From Sulfopaludibacter sp963835555 (lineage in GTDB: Bacteria; Acidobacteriota; Terriglobia; Bryobacterales; Bryobacteraceae), in assembly GCA_963835555.1 (NCBI GenBank), contig CAWIGC010000039.1, positions 124,001-188,000 of the forward strand: DNA of 64,000 nt, given 5' to 3'. A program made the position numbers and the translations under genes. Positions within the stretch are counted from its first letter, which is position 1. Each line of letters opens with the position of its first letter. Positions 55,005-62,654 of this stretch are shown piece by piece. The notes beneath the pieces were generated by a model. It worked only from the letters and a program-made list of their open reading frames with translations. It had not been told where the DNA came from and did not search any database.

Positions 55005-56161
55005 AAGACTATTCAATTGAGGTTTTGCTGATCGACGACCAGCCCATCGTGGGCGAGGCCGTGCGGCGCATGCTCGCGCCCGAGAGTGACATCCATCTAC
55101 ATTATTGCCAGAGCCCCGCCGATGCCATTCCCAGGGCACTGCAAACAGGAGCCACCGTCATCCTTCAGGATCTGGTGATGCCCGACGTCGATGGCTTGGA
55201 CCTTGTGCGCTACTTCCGCGCGCATCCCAAGCTGAAAGATGTGCCCCTGATCGTGCTCTCCAGCAAGGAGGAGCCGGTCACCAAGGCCGAGGCCTTTGCC
55301 CGCGGCGCCAACGATTACCTGGTCAAGCTGCCCGACCGCATCGAGCTGGTGGCCCGCATCCGTTACCACTCCCGGGCTTATATCAATCTGCTCCAGCGCA
55401 ACGAGGCCTATGACGCCCTGTTCAAAAGTCAGCAGCAGTTGGCCGCCGAAGTCGCGCGCGCCGCGCAGTACGTGAAATCCCTCCTGCCCGAGCCGGTCAC
55501 CGCGGGCACGGTGCGGACCGACTGGCGCTTCGTCCCTTCCACGCAGTTGGGCGGCGACTCCTTCGGCTACAACTGGATCGGCCGCGATCACTTCGCGCTG
55601 TACCTGCTGGACGTGTGCGGCCACGGCGTCGGCTCTGCCCTGCTCTCGGTGTCCGCCCTCAACGTCCTGCGCACACAGTCGCTCCCCAACATCGACTTCC
55701 GCGACCCTGGCGCCGTCCTGGAGGGCATGAATGAGGCCTTCCAGATGCAAGCCCACAACAATCTGTACTTCACTCTCTGGTACGGCGTCTTCGACCGTAC
55801 CGAGCGCCGGCTGGCGTTTTCCAGCGGCGGACACCCCCCGGCCCTGCTCCTGAACGCCAGTGGAACCAAGCGCCTTTTCACCCAGAACTTCATGATCGGC
55901 GGCTTCGCCAAAGCCTCTTACGCAGTGGACCAGGTCAACGTGGACGGGCCGTCGCGCCTGTACCTTTTCTCCGATGGAGTCTACGAAGTGGAAGGGCCCG
56001 ATGAGAACATGTGGACCCTGGAAGAGCTGGAGCAGTTTCTCGCCTGTCCACCCGGCGCCGGGAAGCCGGAAATGGATTCGCTCTACTCTTTCCTCCAGGA
56101 GAAACGCGGCGCTCCGGACCTGGAGGACGATTTCTCTATCCTGAAGGTGCTTTTCGATTGA
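55001..56161 (+). CDS. Receiver-PP2C (RsbU-type) phosphatase in the WspR position
   Basis: The protein has 386 residues. Receiver about 1-125 (VLLIDDQPIVGEAVRRML, phospho-Asp in LQDLVMPDVDGLDLV, Lys in VLSSKEEP), a short coiled coil (NEAYDALFKSQQQLAAEVAR), then a PP2C/SpoIIE domain. Metal-binding acidic residues are in LGGDSFGYN, YLLDVCGHGVGSALLS, YLFSDGVYEVEGP and LEDDFSILKV. Such proteins dephosphorylate STAS antagonists and are activated by receiver phosphorylation (as in RsbU-like or SypE-like systems). Its place directly after CheB is where WspR (REC-GGDEF) lies in Wsp clusters. The ATG overlaps the CheB stop and the stop overlaps the TTG start of the RsbW-like gene. Confidence 0.93.
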   Translation: MKDYSIEVLLIDDQPIVGEAVRRMLAPESDIHLHYCQSPADAIPRALQTGATVILQDLVMPDVDGLDLVRYFRAHPKLKDVPLIVLSSKEEPVTKAEAFARGANDYLVKLPDRIELVARIRYHSRAYINLLQRNEAYDALFKSQQQLAAEVARAAQYVKSLLPEPVTAGTVRTDWRFVPSTQLGGDSFGYNWIGRDHFALYLLDVCGHGVGSALLSVSALNVLRTQSLPNIDFRDPGAVLEGMNEAFQMQAHNNLYFTLWYGVFDRTERRLAFSSGGHPPALLLNASGTKRLFTQNFMIGGFAKASYAVDQVNVDGPSRLYLFSDGVYEVEGPDENMWTLEELEQFLACPPGAGKPEMDSLYSFLQEKRGAPDLEDDFSILKVLFD

Positions 56162-56571
56162 CGCTCGAACTGAACAGCGGCCTGGAAGAACTACAGCGCC
56201 TGGTGGAGTTTATCGAGGCGTTCTGCCATCTCCACGTCCTACCCGATGAGACGTCCTATCATCTGAATATCGCGTTGGAAGAGCTGGTTCTGAACGTGAT
56301 GAGACACGGCCGCTGCAACCCGGCGGAAGGCTCGATCCGCCTCGAAATCGAACTCGATGGCGACACCCTGAACATCGAACTTTCGGATACCGGAGTGCCC
56401 TTCAATCCCCTCGACAGGCCCGCGCCGGACCTCACCGGCAACATCGCCGGGCGGCCCGTCGGGGGGCTGGGGATTCATCTGGTCCGGTCTCTGATGGGAA
56501 GTATCGGCTACCAGCGCCGGGAGGGTCGCAATCACCTCCATTTGACCAAACAAGTACCGCGTAACCACTGA
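56158..56571 (+). CDS. RsbW-like anti-sigma/serine kinase (HATPase_c)
   Basis: The protein has 137 residues, one GHKL ATPase domain: HLNIALEELVLNVMRHG (N box), LNIELSDTGVPFNPL (G1) and GRPVGGLGIHLVRSLM (G2 and lid). Single-domain proteins of this kind phosphorylate STAS antagonists and bind a sigma factor or another target. No sigma factor gene is in the window, so the target is elsewhere or is not a sigma factor. TTG at 56158 overlapping the previous stop (TTGA) is the start; no ATG is available before the conserved core. Confidence 0.88.
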   Translation: MTLELNSGLEELQRLVEFIEAFCHLHVLPDETSYHLNIALEELVLNVMRHGRCNPAEGSIRLEIELDGDTLNIELSDTGVPFNPLDRPAPDLTGNIAGRPVGGLGIHLVRSLMGSIGYQRREGRNHLHLTKQVPRNH

Positions 56572-56589
56572 GCGCGGAAAGGCGGGGTA

Positions 56590-57807
56590 ATGGAAATCAC
56601 GAGGAGCGAACGGGACGGTTGCCTGGAACTGGCCGTCCAGGGCCGTCTGGACGGCTACTGGGCGCAACATCTGACGGCAGCCATCGATGACGTGATGAGG
56701 GAGGGCATCCATCGCGCCCGGCTGAATCTGGCGCAGACCACATACATCAGCTCGGCGGGCATCGGTGCGGTGGTCCAGGGGTACAAGCAGTTTGCGGCGG
56801 TGGCGGGATGGTTGGCCGTGGTGGAACCGTCGGCCGCCGTGCGCCAGGTTCTCGAACTGGCGGGCCTCGGGCAGTTACTGGCGGCCCAGTCCGCTCCGGC
56901 GCCCGATGCCAAGACGGACGCGTTCCGCCGGCGTGAAGAAACCGGTTGCGTGTTCGAAATCTATGAGGCCGAACCGCATGCGTCGCTGCTGTGCCGCCCC
57001 TCCGGCACAGCGGCCTTCGCCGGGAGCGCGTGTCAGACACTGGCGCTCGGAACCGACATCTTCGCTTTGGGCATTGGAGCGTTCGGCGAGGGTTACTCCG
57101 CCTGCCGCGAGCGCTTTGGCGAATTCATCGCGGTAGCCGGCAACGCCGCCTGCCAGCCCACCGATGGCACCAACTGCGCCGATTACATGGCCGCTTCCGG
57201 CAGTTTCGTGCCGCGCGTCACGGCGCTGGCAGGCATTGTCTGCCGCGGCCGTTTCCGCACATTGCTGCGTTTCGAGAGCGACCCGGCGTCCGGCCCGGTC
57301 GCGCTGAGCCGGATCGTGGAGACATGTCTGGAGGAGGCCGGCGGCCCCGCATGCATCGTGATGGTGGCGGAATCGGCGGGACTACTGGGCGCCTCGCTCA
57401 AGCGCTCGCCGGCAGGCAGTGGCGCGGACATTTTCTCCCATCCAGGTGTGCGCGATTGGATTTCATTTTCGCCGGAGCGGGGCCACCTCCGCTCGGTCGC
57501 GGTAGTGTCCGGGGTGGCGGCGCAATCCCCGCCGCCGGGACTCGCGCCGCTGCTGCGGCCCATGGGCGGCGCCGCGGGTACGAGCGGCCATTTTCATGCC
57601 GCGGTCTTTGGCTACCATCCCTTGCAGAAGGGACCCATCGCCCTCGGGGCCACGGTGTCGCGGCTGTTCGACACCGGTGGCATCGAAGCCGTGCAACATC
57701 TGCTCCACGACGATCGCGCCCAGGCCGCAATCGAAAGCGAATTCTTGCGCGGAGCCTGCTGGGTAGGCCCAATCGAACGCATACTCTGCCCGGAGGAAAC
57801 CTTATGA
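56590..57807 (+). CDS. STAS domain fused to an unrecognised ~300-residue C-terminal domain
   Basis: The protein has 405 residues. Residues 1-100 are a STAS domain (VQGRLDGYWAQHLTAAIDDV, target Ser in TTYISSAGIGAVV, AVVEPSAAVRQVLELAGL). From about 115 on is a domain I do not recognise, rich in Ala, Gly and Cys (EPHASLLCRPSGTAAFAGSA, ALGIGAFGEGYSACRERFGE, GTNCADYMAASGSFVPRV, HFHAAVFGYHPLQKGPIALG, WVGPIERILC). It lies directly after the RsbW-like kinase, so its STAS part is the expected substrate of kinase and PP2C, and the C-terminal domain could be an output or effector. The stop overlaps the permease ATG. Confidence 0.8.
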   Translation: MEITRSERDGCLELAVQGRLDGYWAQHLTAAIDDVMREGIHRARLNLAQTTYISSAGIGAVVQGYKQFAAVAGWLAVVEPSAAVRQVLELAGLGQLLAAQSAPAPDAKTDAFRRREETGCVFEIYEAEPHASLLCRPSGTAAFAGSACQTLALGTDIFALGIGAFGEGYSACRERFGEFIAVAGNAACQPTDGTNCADYMAASGSFVPRVTALAGIVCRGRFRTLLRFESDPASGPVALSRIVETCLEEAGGPACIVMVAESAGLLGASLKRSPAGSGADIFSHPGVRDWISFSPERGHLRSVAVVSGVAAQSPPPGLAPLLRPMGGAAGTSGHFHAAVFGYHPLQKGPIALGATVSRLFDTGGIEAVQHLLHDDRAQAAIESEFLRGACWVGPIERILCPEETL

Positions 57808-58742
57808 GCCTGTTGATCGGAGCGCTGACCATCGGATTCATTCTTTCCATGCTGGCGCTCGGGGTTTACATCAGCTTCCGCATTTTCGATTTTCCGGACA
57901 TCACCGTTGACGGCTCCATCACCCTGGGAGCCGCCGTGGCCGCCACCCTCATGGTGAGCGGGTGGAACCCCCTGGCCGCCACGGCTCTCAGCTTCCTCGC
58001 GGGCGCCCTGGCAGGATGTGTCACGGGCCTGCTCGCCATGAAGTTTCAGATCAATAAGCTGCTATCCGGCATCCTCACCATGACGGCGCTGTACTCCGTA
58101 AATCTGCGCATCATGGGCCGCAGCAACATTCCGCTCATGAACGAGAAAACCCTCGGGTCGCAGGCGGAAGCCGCGGGCCGGGCGCTGTTCGGCAGGGACA
58201 CCCTGACGATTTTGGGTTGGGAAGCCGGGGCCCGCGACCTGTCGGTGTTGATCCTGGCATCGCTCGCGATCGTGGCCGTCTGCGCCGCGCTGTTCTTCTT
58301 TTTCCGCACCAACCTGGGCACGGCTATGAGGGCCACCGGCGATAACGCCCAGATGATTCGCGCCGTGGGAGTAGACGACGGCCGCATGGTGATTCTCGGC
58401 CTGGCACTGGCCAATGCGCTCGTGGCATTGAGCGGAGCCTTGCTCGCGCAATACCAGGGATTCGCCGACGTCCAGATGGGCATCGGTATGGTGGTCTGGG
58501 GTTTGGCCAGCGTGATTATCGGCGAGGCCCTGGTCGGCACGCGCCAGCTCGGCTTCGCCATAACCGGCGCCGTGATGGGGTCAGTGCTGTTCCGGCTCCT
58601 GGTGGCTATCGCGTTGCGCTGGGGTTTGAACCCCAACGACCTGAAGCTGATTACCGCCGGCTTTGTATTTCTGGCCCTGATCTTGCCTCGGCTGCTGGCC
58701 CTGACCAAGCGGCGGCGGCGAAAGGAGGCGGTCCATGCTTGA
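57804..58742 (+). CDS. ABC transporter permease, TrpY/COG4120-like
   Basis: The protein has 312 residues with eight to nine helices. It matches the LivH-type permease superfamily: YISFRIFDFPDITVDGSITL, then the EAA-like loop TNLGTAMRATGDNAQMIRAV, ALSGALLAQYQGFADVQMGI, VVWGLASVIIGEALVGTRQL and GLNPNDLKLITAGFVFLAL. COG4120-type permeases act with a COG2984 binding protein and a COG1101 ATPase; one member set (TrpXYZ) is linked to tryptophan uptake. The ATG has GGAGGA eight bases upstream and overlaps the STAS-fusion stop, joining signalling and transport genes in one transcript. Confidence 0.9.
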   Translation: MSLLIGALTIGFILSMLALGVYISFRIFDFPDITVDGSITLGAAVAATLMVSGWNPLAATALSFLAGALAGCVTGLLAMKFQINKLLSGILTMTALYSVNLRIMGRSNIPLMNEKTLGSQAEAAGRALFGRDTLTILGWEAGARDLSVLILASLAIVAVCAALFFFFRTNLGTAMRATGDNAQMIRAVGVDDGRMVILGLALANALVALSGALLAQYQGFADVQMGIGMVVWGLASVIIGEALVGTRQLGFAITGAVMGSVLFRLLVAIALRWGLNPNDLKLITAGFVFLALILPRLLALTKRRRRKEAVHA

Positions 58743-59547
58743 GATCCGTCAGATCGACAAGACATTCCATGAAGGCACCGTCAATGAGGTGCGGGCGTTG
58801 GCGGGCGTGGACCTCGACATCGAGGATGGTTCTTTCACGGTCGTCATCGGAACCAATGGCAGCGGCAAGTCTACCCTTTTGAATGCCGTGGCGGGCACCT
58901 TCTTCGTGGACGCCGGGAGCTTGCGCATCGACGGACGCAATGTGACTCGCTGGCCCGAATACCGGCGGGCCGCGCTGCTGGGCAGGGTGTTTCAGAACCC
59001 GTTCAGCGGGACTGCGCCCAGCCTCTCGATCGCCGAGAATTTTGCCCTGGCCGCGCGGCGCGGCCTGAGGCGCGGTCTGCGTCCCGCCGTGGGCGCCCCC
59101 CTGCGCCGCGACATGCGCGAGGTGGTCAAGCAACTGAACATGGCGATGGAGGACCGTTTGGACACGGCCATCGGCACGCTTTCCGGCGGGCAGCGTCAGG
59201 CCCTCACGCTGTTAATGGCAACCTGGCGGAAACCACGGCTGCTCTTGCTCGACGAGCACACCGCCGCGCTCGACCCTAAAAGCGCGGACCAGGTGATCGC
59301 GCTTACTGAAAAGGTCATCGCGCGCGACCGGCTGACCGCCCTCATGGTGACCCACTCCATGCAGCAGGCCGCGCGGTTGGGAGACCGGCTGATCATGATG
59401 CATCGCGGCAAGGTGATTTTCGACGTCCGCGGCGCCGCCAGGAAACGAGTGCGCGCCGAGGAACTGCTGGAGCGCTTCGCGGAACTCCGCCGCAGCGAAC
59501 TCCTGGACGAAGGCGCCGCGGAGATGCTGGCCAGGAACTATGTGTAA
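58735..59547 (+). CDS. ABC transporter ATP-binding protein, TrpZ/COG1101-like
   Basis: The protein has 270 residues. Walker A is GTNGSGKSTLL, the Q loop is in GRVFQNPFSG, the signature is IGTLSGGQRQALTL, Walker B is RLLLLDEHTAALD, and the switch His is in LMVTHSMQQA. It drives the permease encoded just upstream, with which it overlaps by eight bases. LSIAENFALAARRG is typical of COG1101 ATPases associated with COG4120 permeases. Confidence 0.93.
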   Translation: MLEIRQIDKTFHEGTVNEVRALAGVDLDIEDGSFTVVIGTNGSGKSTLLNAVAGTFFVDAGSLRIDGRNVTRWPEYRRAALLGRVFQNPFSGTAPSLSIAENFALAARRGLRRGLRPAVGAPLRRDMREVVKQLNMAMEDRLDTAIGTLSGGQRQALTLLMATWRKPRLLLLDEHTAALDPKSADQVIALTEKVIARDRLTALMVTHSMQQAARLGDRLIMMHRGKVIFDVRGAARKRVRAEELLERFAELRRSELLDEGAAEMLARNYV

Positions 59548-59565
59548 CCAGGGAGGGACGCGCCG

Positions 59566-60561
59566 ATGCGGCGATTGATTCTCGGTTTTGCCTTGATCCT
59601 TCTGTGCGCGGTCATCTTGTTGCTGTCCGATCGAGAGCGGGCCGTCTCCGCTGTCCCGCGGGTGGCGATCTTCCAGTTCAGCTCGCAGCAGATCCTCGAT
59701 GACGGCGTGCGCGGCCTTGTGGACGCCCTGCGCGACCACGGCTACAGCGACGGCCGTACGATCCGCCTCGAGCGGTTCAACGCTGAGAACGACATGCCCA
59801 CCGTCAACTCCATCGCCCACGAACTCACCACGGGCCGGTTTGGCTACGTGTTCACCGTTAGCACGAACTGCCTTCAGGCGATGGCCAAGGCCAACCGCGA
59901 GGGCCGTGTCAAACATGTGTTCGGCGTGGTGGCGAGCCCGGTCGAGGCCGGTGTGGGGATCAACCCCGAAAACCCGCTCGATCACCCGCGAAATATGGTG
60001 GGGATCGGCAGCCTCATGCCGGTCGGCGAACTGCTCGATATGGCGCTGAGGCTGAATCCGCGGCTCAAGCGAGTCGGCTTGCCGTGGAACCCCTCCCAAT
60101 CCAACTCCGAGACCTACACCAAAATGGCGCGCGTGGCAGCCAGGCGGCTGGCCATCGATCTTCTCGAAGGCAGCGTGGACAATACCTCCGCAGTCTCTGA
60201 GGTGACTGCCTCTTTGATCGGCCGGGGCGCTGAAGCCATCATGGTCACCGGCGATCTGACCGTTTCGCTGGGCTTGGACGCGCTCATCGCCACCGCCACG
60301 AAGGATCGCATACCGGTCTTCTCCACCATGAGAGTGGCGGTTGGCCGGGGTGCCCTGTTCGCCATCGGCACCGACTATTACCAGATTGGCCGGCAGACCG
60401 GGGATTTGGCTGCGCGGGTACTGGACGGCGAAGACCTCAACCGGATTCCCATCATCTACTCGTTCCCTAAGAAGTTCGCGCTGGACCTCTCCATACTTCC
60501 AAGGCTCCGGGGCAACTGGTCTGTAGGATCCGATGTGATGGCACTGGCGGGAGTTCATTAA
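59566..60561 (+). CDS. ABC-transporter substrate-binding protein, TrpX/COG2984-like (paralogue 2)
   Basis: The protein has 331 residues. An N-terminal signal or anchor (LILGFALILLCAVILLL) precedes the binding domain: VAIFQFSSQQILDDGVRG, RLERFNAENDMPTVNSI, TVSTNCLQAMAKANREG, HVFGVVASPVEAGVGI, NMVGIGSLMPV, VGLPWNPSQSNSETY and AIGTDYYQIGRQTGDLAAR. It completes a full transporter with the two preceding genes. The ligand is not certain; TrpX-like proteins bind aromatic amino acids. It is closely similar to the protein encoded at 38792, at the far end of the same region. GGGAGG precedes the ATG. Confidence 0.9.
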   Translation: MRRLILGFALILLCAVILLLSDRERAVSAVPRVAIFQFSSQQILDDGVRGLVDALRDHGYSDGRTIRLERFNAENDMPTVNSIAHELTTGRFGYVFTVSTNCLQAMAKANREGRVKHVFGVVASPVEAGVGINPENPLDHPRNMVGIGSLMPVGELLDMALRLNPRLKRVGLPWNPSQSNSETYTKMARVAARRLAIDLLEGSVDNTSAVSEVTASLIGRGAEAIMVTGDLTVSLGLDALIATATKDRIPVFSTMRVAVGRGALFAIGTDYYQIGRQTGDLAARVLDGEDLNRIPIIYSFPKKFALDLSILPRLRGNWSVGSDVMALAGVH

Positions 60562-60755
60562 CCCGCCGCTCACGGAATCTGCCAATCCCTGGATCGAACG
60601 AATGAGCGACGGCCCAACGGGCTCCAAATACCATCGCCGCGGCTGCCTCTCCGTGGACGCGGGTAGCATTCGTGTAGCAAAACAGGGATTTTGGGACCGC
60701 GCCAGCCAAACTGGCCCCAGAGGGTCTACTTCCAAGCGATTGATGCAATTGAGTC

Positions 60756-60847
<92 letters not shown>

Positions 60848-60995
60848 GTGTCGATCCCACCGGATTTCAGCGGGACCTGGTCGATGTCACTACATTATAC
60901 TGCGATTTTATCCTTCGGTGCTCTAGTGAGTGTCACTGTTTTGCCACTGGCCTCGTGGGACTTCTTCATTTCCCGCCGCTGCGGAGATCCTAAAA

Positions 60996-61670
60996 CTATT
61001 CCGTTTTGAACATCTTGCGTGATTTGGCGGGGTTGCCCGCAATCATGCTGCCTGCTTCTGCATCATGAAACAGAATGGATCCTGCTGAAATTTTGGCAAA
61101 GCCACCAACAGTTTTCCCAGGCGTTACGCAGGCATAGGAGCCCAGGAAACAGGATTCCCCTAGCGTTACAGCACCATTGACGCAGGCATAGGGGGAAAAT
61201 ACGCTGTGGGCGCTAATAGTGGCGTCATGTCCTACGCTGGCATAGGTATTCAGCGCTACGTTATCCCCTAGTGTGCAAAGATTTGACACCAGCGCAAAGG
61301 GGCACAAAATCACTCCGCGCCCAATTGTGGCTGTAGGCATCACTATGCTGGTTGGGTGCAGGAGTGTGGCAAATCGGGCGCCTTGCGTTGTAAGCTGCAG
61401 CCACATTCTACGGCGCACTTCCGCATTGCCAATCGCAATCAGCCAGTGTGCATGGGAATAGTCGGTAGGGTTTTCTATTCGCACAATGCTGCTACTAAAT
61501 TCTCGACGGCGGCCTTCGCCTTCGTAATAAAGCCCCACCACACGTCCGCCGGAAACAGGTTTTTTATCTGCGTCGTAAAGCCCATGGCCTGCACGGGTAC
61601 AGTCAGCGATATATTGTTCCACTTCCTGTGCAAACCCTCCAGCACCTACCAGAATAATATCCATATTCAT
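60996..61670 (-). CDS. NeuD/PglD-like sugar O- or N-acyltransferase (left-handed beta-helix)
   Basis: The protein has 224 residues. The N-terminal part is a small nucleotide-binding-like domain (MDIILVGAGGFAQEVEQYI, HWLIAIGNAEVRRRMW). The C-terminal part is a hexapeptide-repeat helix (SIVMPTATIGRGVILCPFAL, VALNTYASVGHDATISAHSV, GAVTLGESCFLGSYACVTPG), ending IAGNPAKSRKMF. The family transfers acetyl or similar groups to sugars for surface glycans. The ATG at 61670 has AGAGGG eight bases upstream. The gene is visibly richer in A and T than its neighbours, is isolated from any glycan cluster and lies near a tRNA gene, which suggests acquisition by transfer. Confidence 0.82.
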   Translation of the reverse strand: MNMDIILVGAGGFAQEVEQYIADCTRAGHGLYDADKKPVSGGRVVGLYYEGEGRRREFSSSIVRIENPTDYSHAHWLIAIGNAEVRRRMWLQLTTQGARFATLLHPTSIVMPTATIGRGVILCPFALVSNLCTLGDNVALNTYASVGHDATISAHSVFSPYACVNGAVTLGESCFLGSYACVTPGKTVGGFAKISAGSILFHDAEAGSMIAGNPAKSRKMFKTE

Positions 61671-61725
61671 TTGACATCCCTCTATAAAAGAGGCCGTTTC
61701 CATCAACAGATAGTGACAGTGCGCC

Positions 61726-62325
61726 TCACATCTCGCGACGGCCTTCCATGGCTTTGCTGATAGTCACTTCGTCGGCGAATTCCAGGTCGCTGCCTACCGG
61801 AATTCCCATGCCGATCCGGCTTACCTTCACACCCAACGGCTTCAGCAGGCGCGCCAGATACACCGCCGTGGCTTCGCCTTCCACATTGGGATTCGTGGCG
61901 ACGATCACTTCTTCGATTTCGCCCTTCCCGATGCGCTCCACCAGTCCCTTAATCTTGAGCGATTCCGGACCGACGCCGCGCAGCGGCGAGAGCGCACCGT
62001 GCAGCACGTGGTAACGCCCTTCGTACTGCCGCGTCGTCTCGATTCCCACAATGCCGTTAGGCTCTTCCACCACGCACACCACCTTCGGATCCCGATTGGG
62101 GTCGCGGCAGAACTGGCACAGCTCACTATCGCTGATATTGTTGCAGAGCGCGCAGAAACCCAGCTTATCCTTCACGTCGAGGATGGCCTGCGACAGGTGC
62201 TCGGCCTCCTCCCGGCCCGTGCGCAACAGGTGAAAGGCAATCCGTTGCGCGGATTTCTGGCCGATGCCGGGAAGGCGTTTGAATTCGTTGATCAGGCGAG
62301 CCAGCGGTTCTGCGAAATCGGGCAT
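61726..62325 (-). CDS. recR: Recombination protein RecR
   Basis: The protein has 199 residues, standard length. It has an N-terminal helix-hairpin-helix (INEFKRLPGIGQKSAQRIAF), a four-Cys zinc finger (CALCNNISDSELCQFCRDP), a Toprim domain (VVCVVEEPNGIVGIE, EEVIVATNPNVEGEATAVYL) and the end GIPVGSDLEFADEVTISKA. RecR works with RecO and RecF in loading RecA at gaps. The order dnaX-ybaB-recR, seen here on the minus strand, is widely conserved. Confidence 0.97.
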   Translation of the reverse strand: MPDFAEPLARLINEFKRLPGIGQKSAQRIAFHLLRTGREEAEHLSQAILDVKDKLGFCALCNNISDSELCQFCRDPNRDPKVVCVVEEPNGIVGIETTRQYEGRYHVLHGALSPLRGVGPESLKIKGLVERIGKGEIEEVIVATNPNVEGEATAVYLARLLKPLGVKVSRIGMGIPVGSDLEFADEVTISKAMEGRREM

Positions 62326-62341
62326 ACTGGGGCGGACCGCG

Positions 62342-62650
62342 CTAGAACAGGCCCGGCGGCAGGCCCATACCGCCCAACATGCCGCCCATCTTACCCTGGA
62401 TTTCGCTTTCCACTTTATTGAACGCTTCGTTGCACGCCGCCAGAACCATGTCCTGCAGCATCTCCACGTCGCCCGCTACCTCGGGGTCGATCTTCACCGA
62501 CAGAAGATTCTTCTTGCCATCCATCTGAACGGTGACCATGCCGCCGCCCGCCGTCGCTTCCACCTTGATGGCGGCTATCTCCTGCTGCATCTTTTCCTGC
62601 ATCTGCTGCGCCTGGCGCATCATTTGCTGCATGTTGCCGGGTAGTTTCAT
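62342..62650 (-). CDS. YbaB/EbfC-family nucleoid-associated protein
   Basis: The protein has 102 residues. Helical start with MMRQAQQMQEKMQQEIAAIK, then the beta sheet (VEATAGGGMVTVQMDGKKNL) and DPEVAGDVEMLQDMVLAACN, ending in GGMLGGMGLPPGLF. YbaB dimers bind DNA and affect nucleoid structure. It lies four bases after dnaX and 16 bases before recR. Confidence 0.95.
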   Translation of the reverse strand: MKLPGNMQQMMRQAQQMQEKMQQEIAAIKVEATAGGGMVTVQMDGKKNLLSVKIDPEVAGDVEMLQDMVLAACNEAFNKVESEIQGKMGGMLGGMGLPPGLF

Positions 62651-62654
62651 GTAG

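Noticed and set aside
55001..57807. Whole module as a classical RsbUVW stress sigma-factor locus
   Set aside because: No sigma factor gene is present and the phosphatase has a receiver placed behind CheB, so a sigma-B-type locus cannot be claimed from this window.
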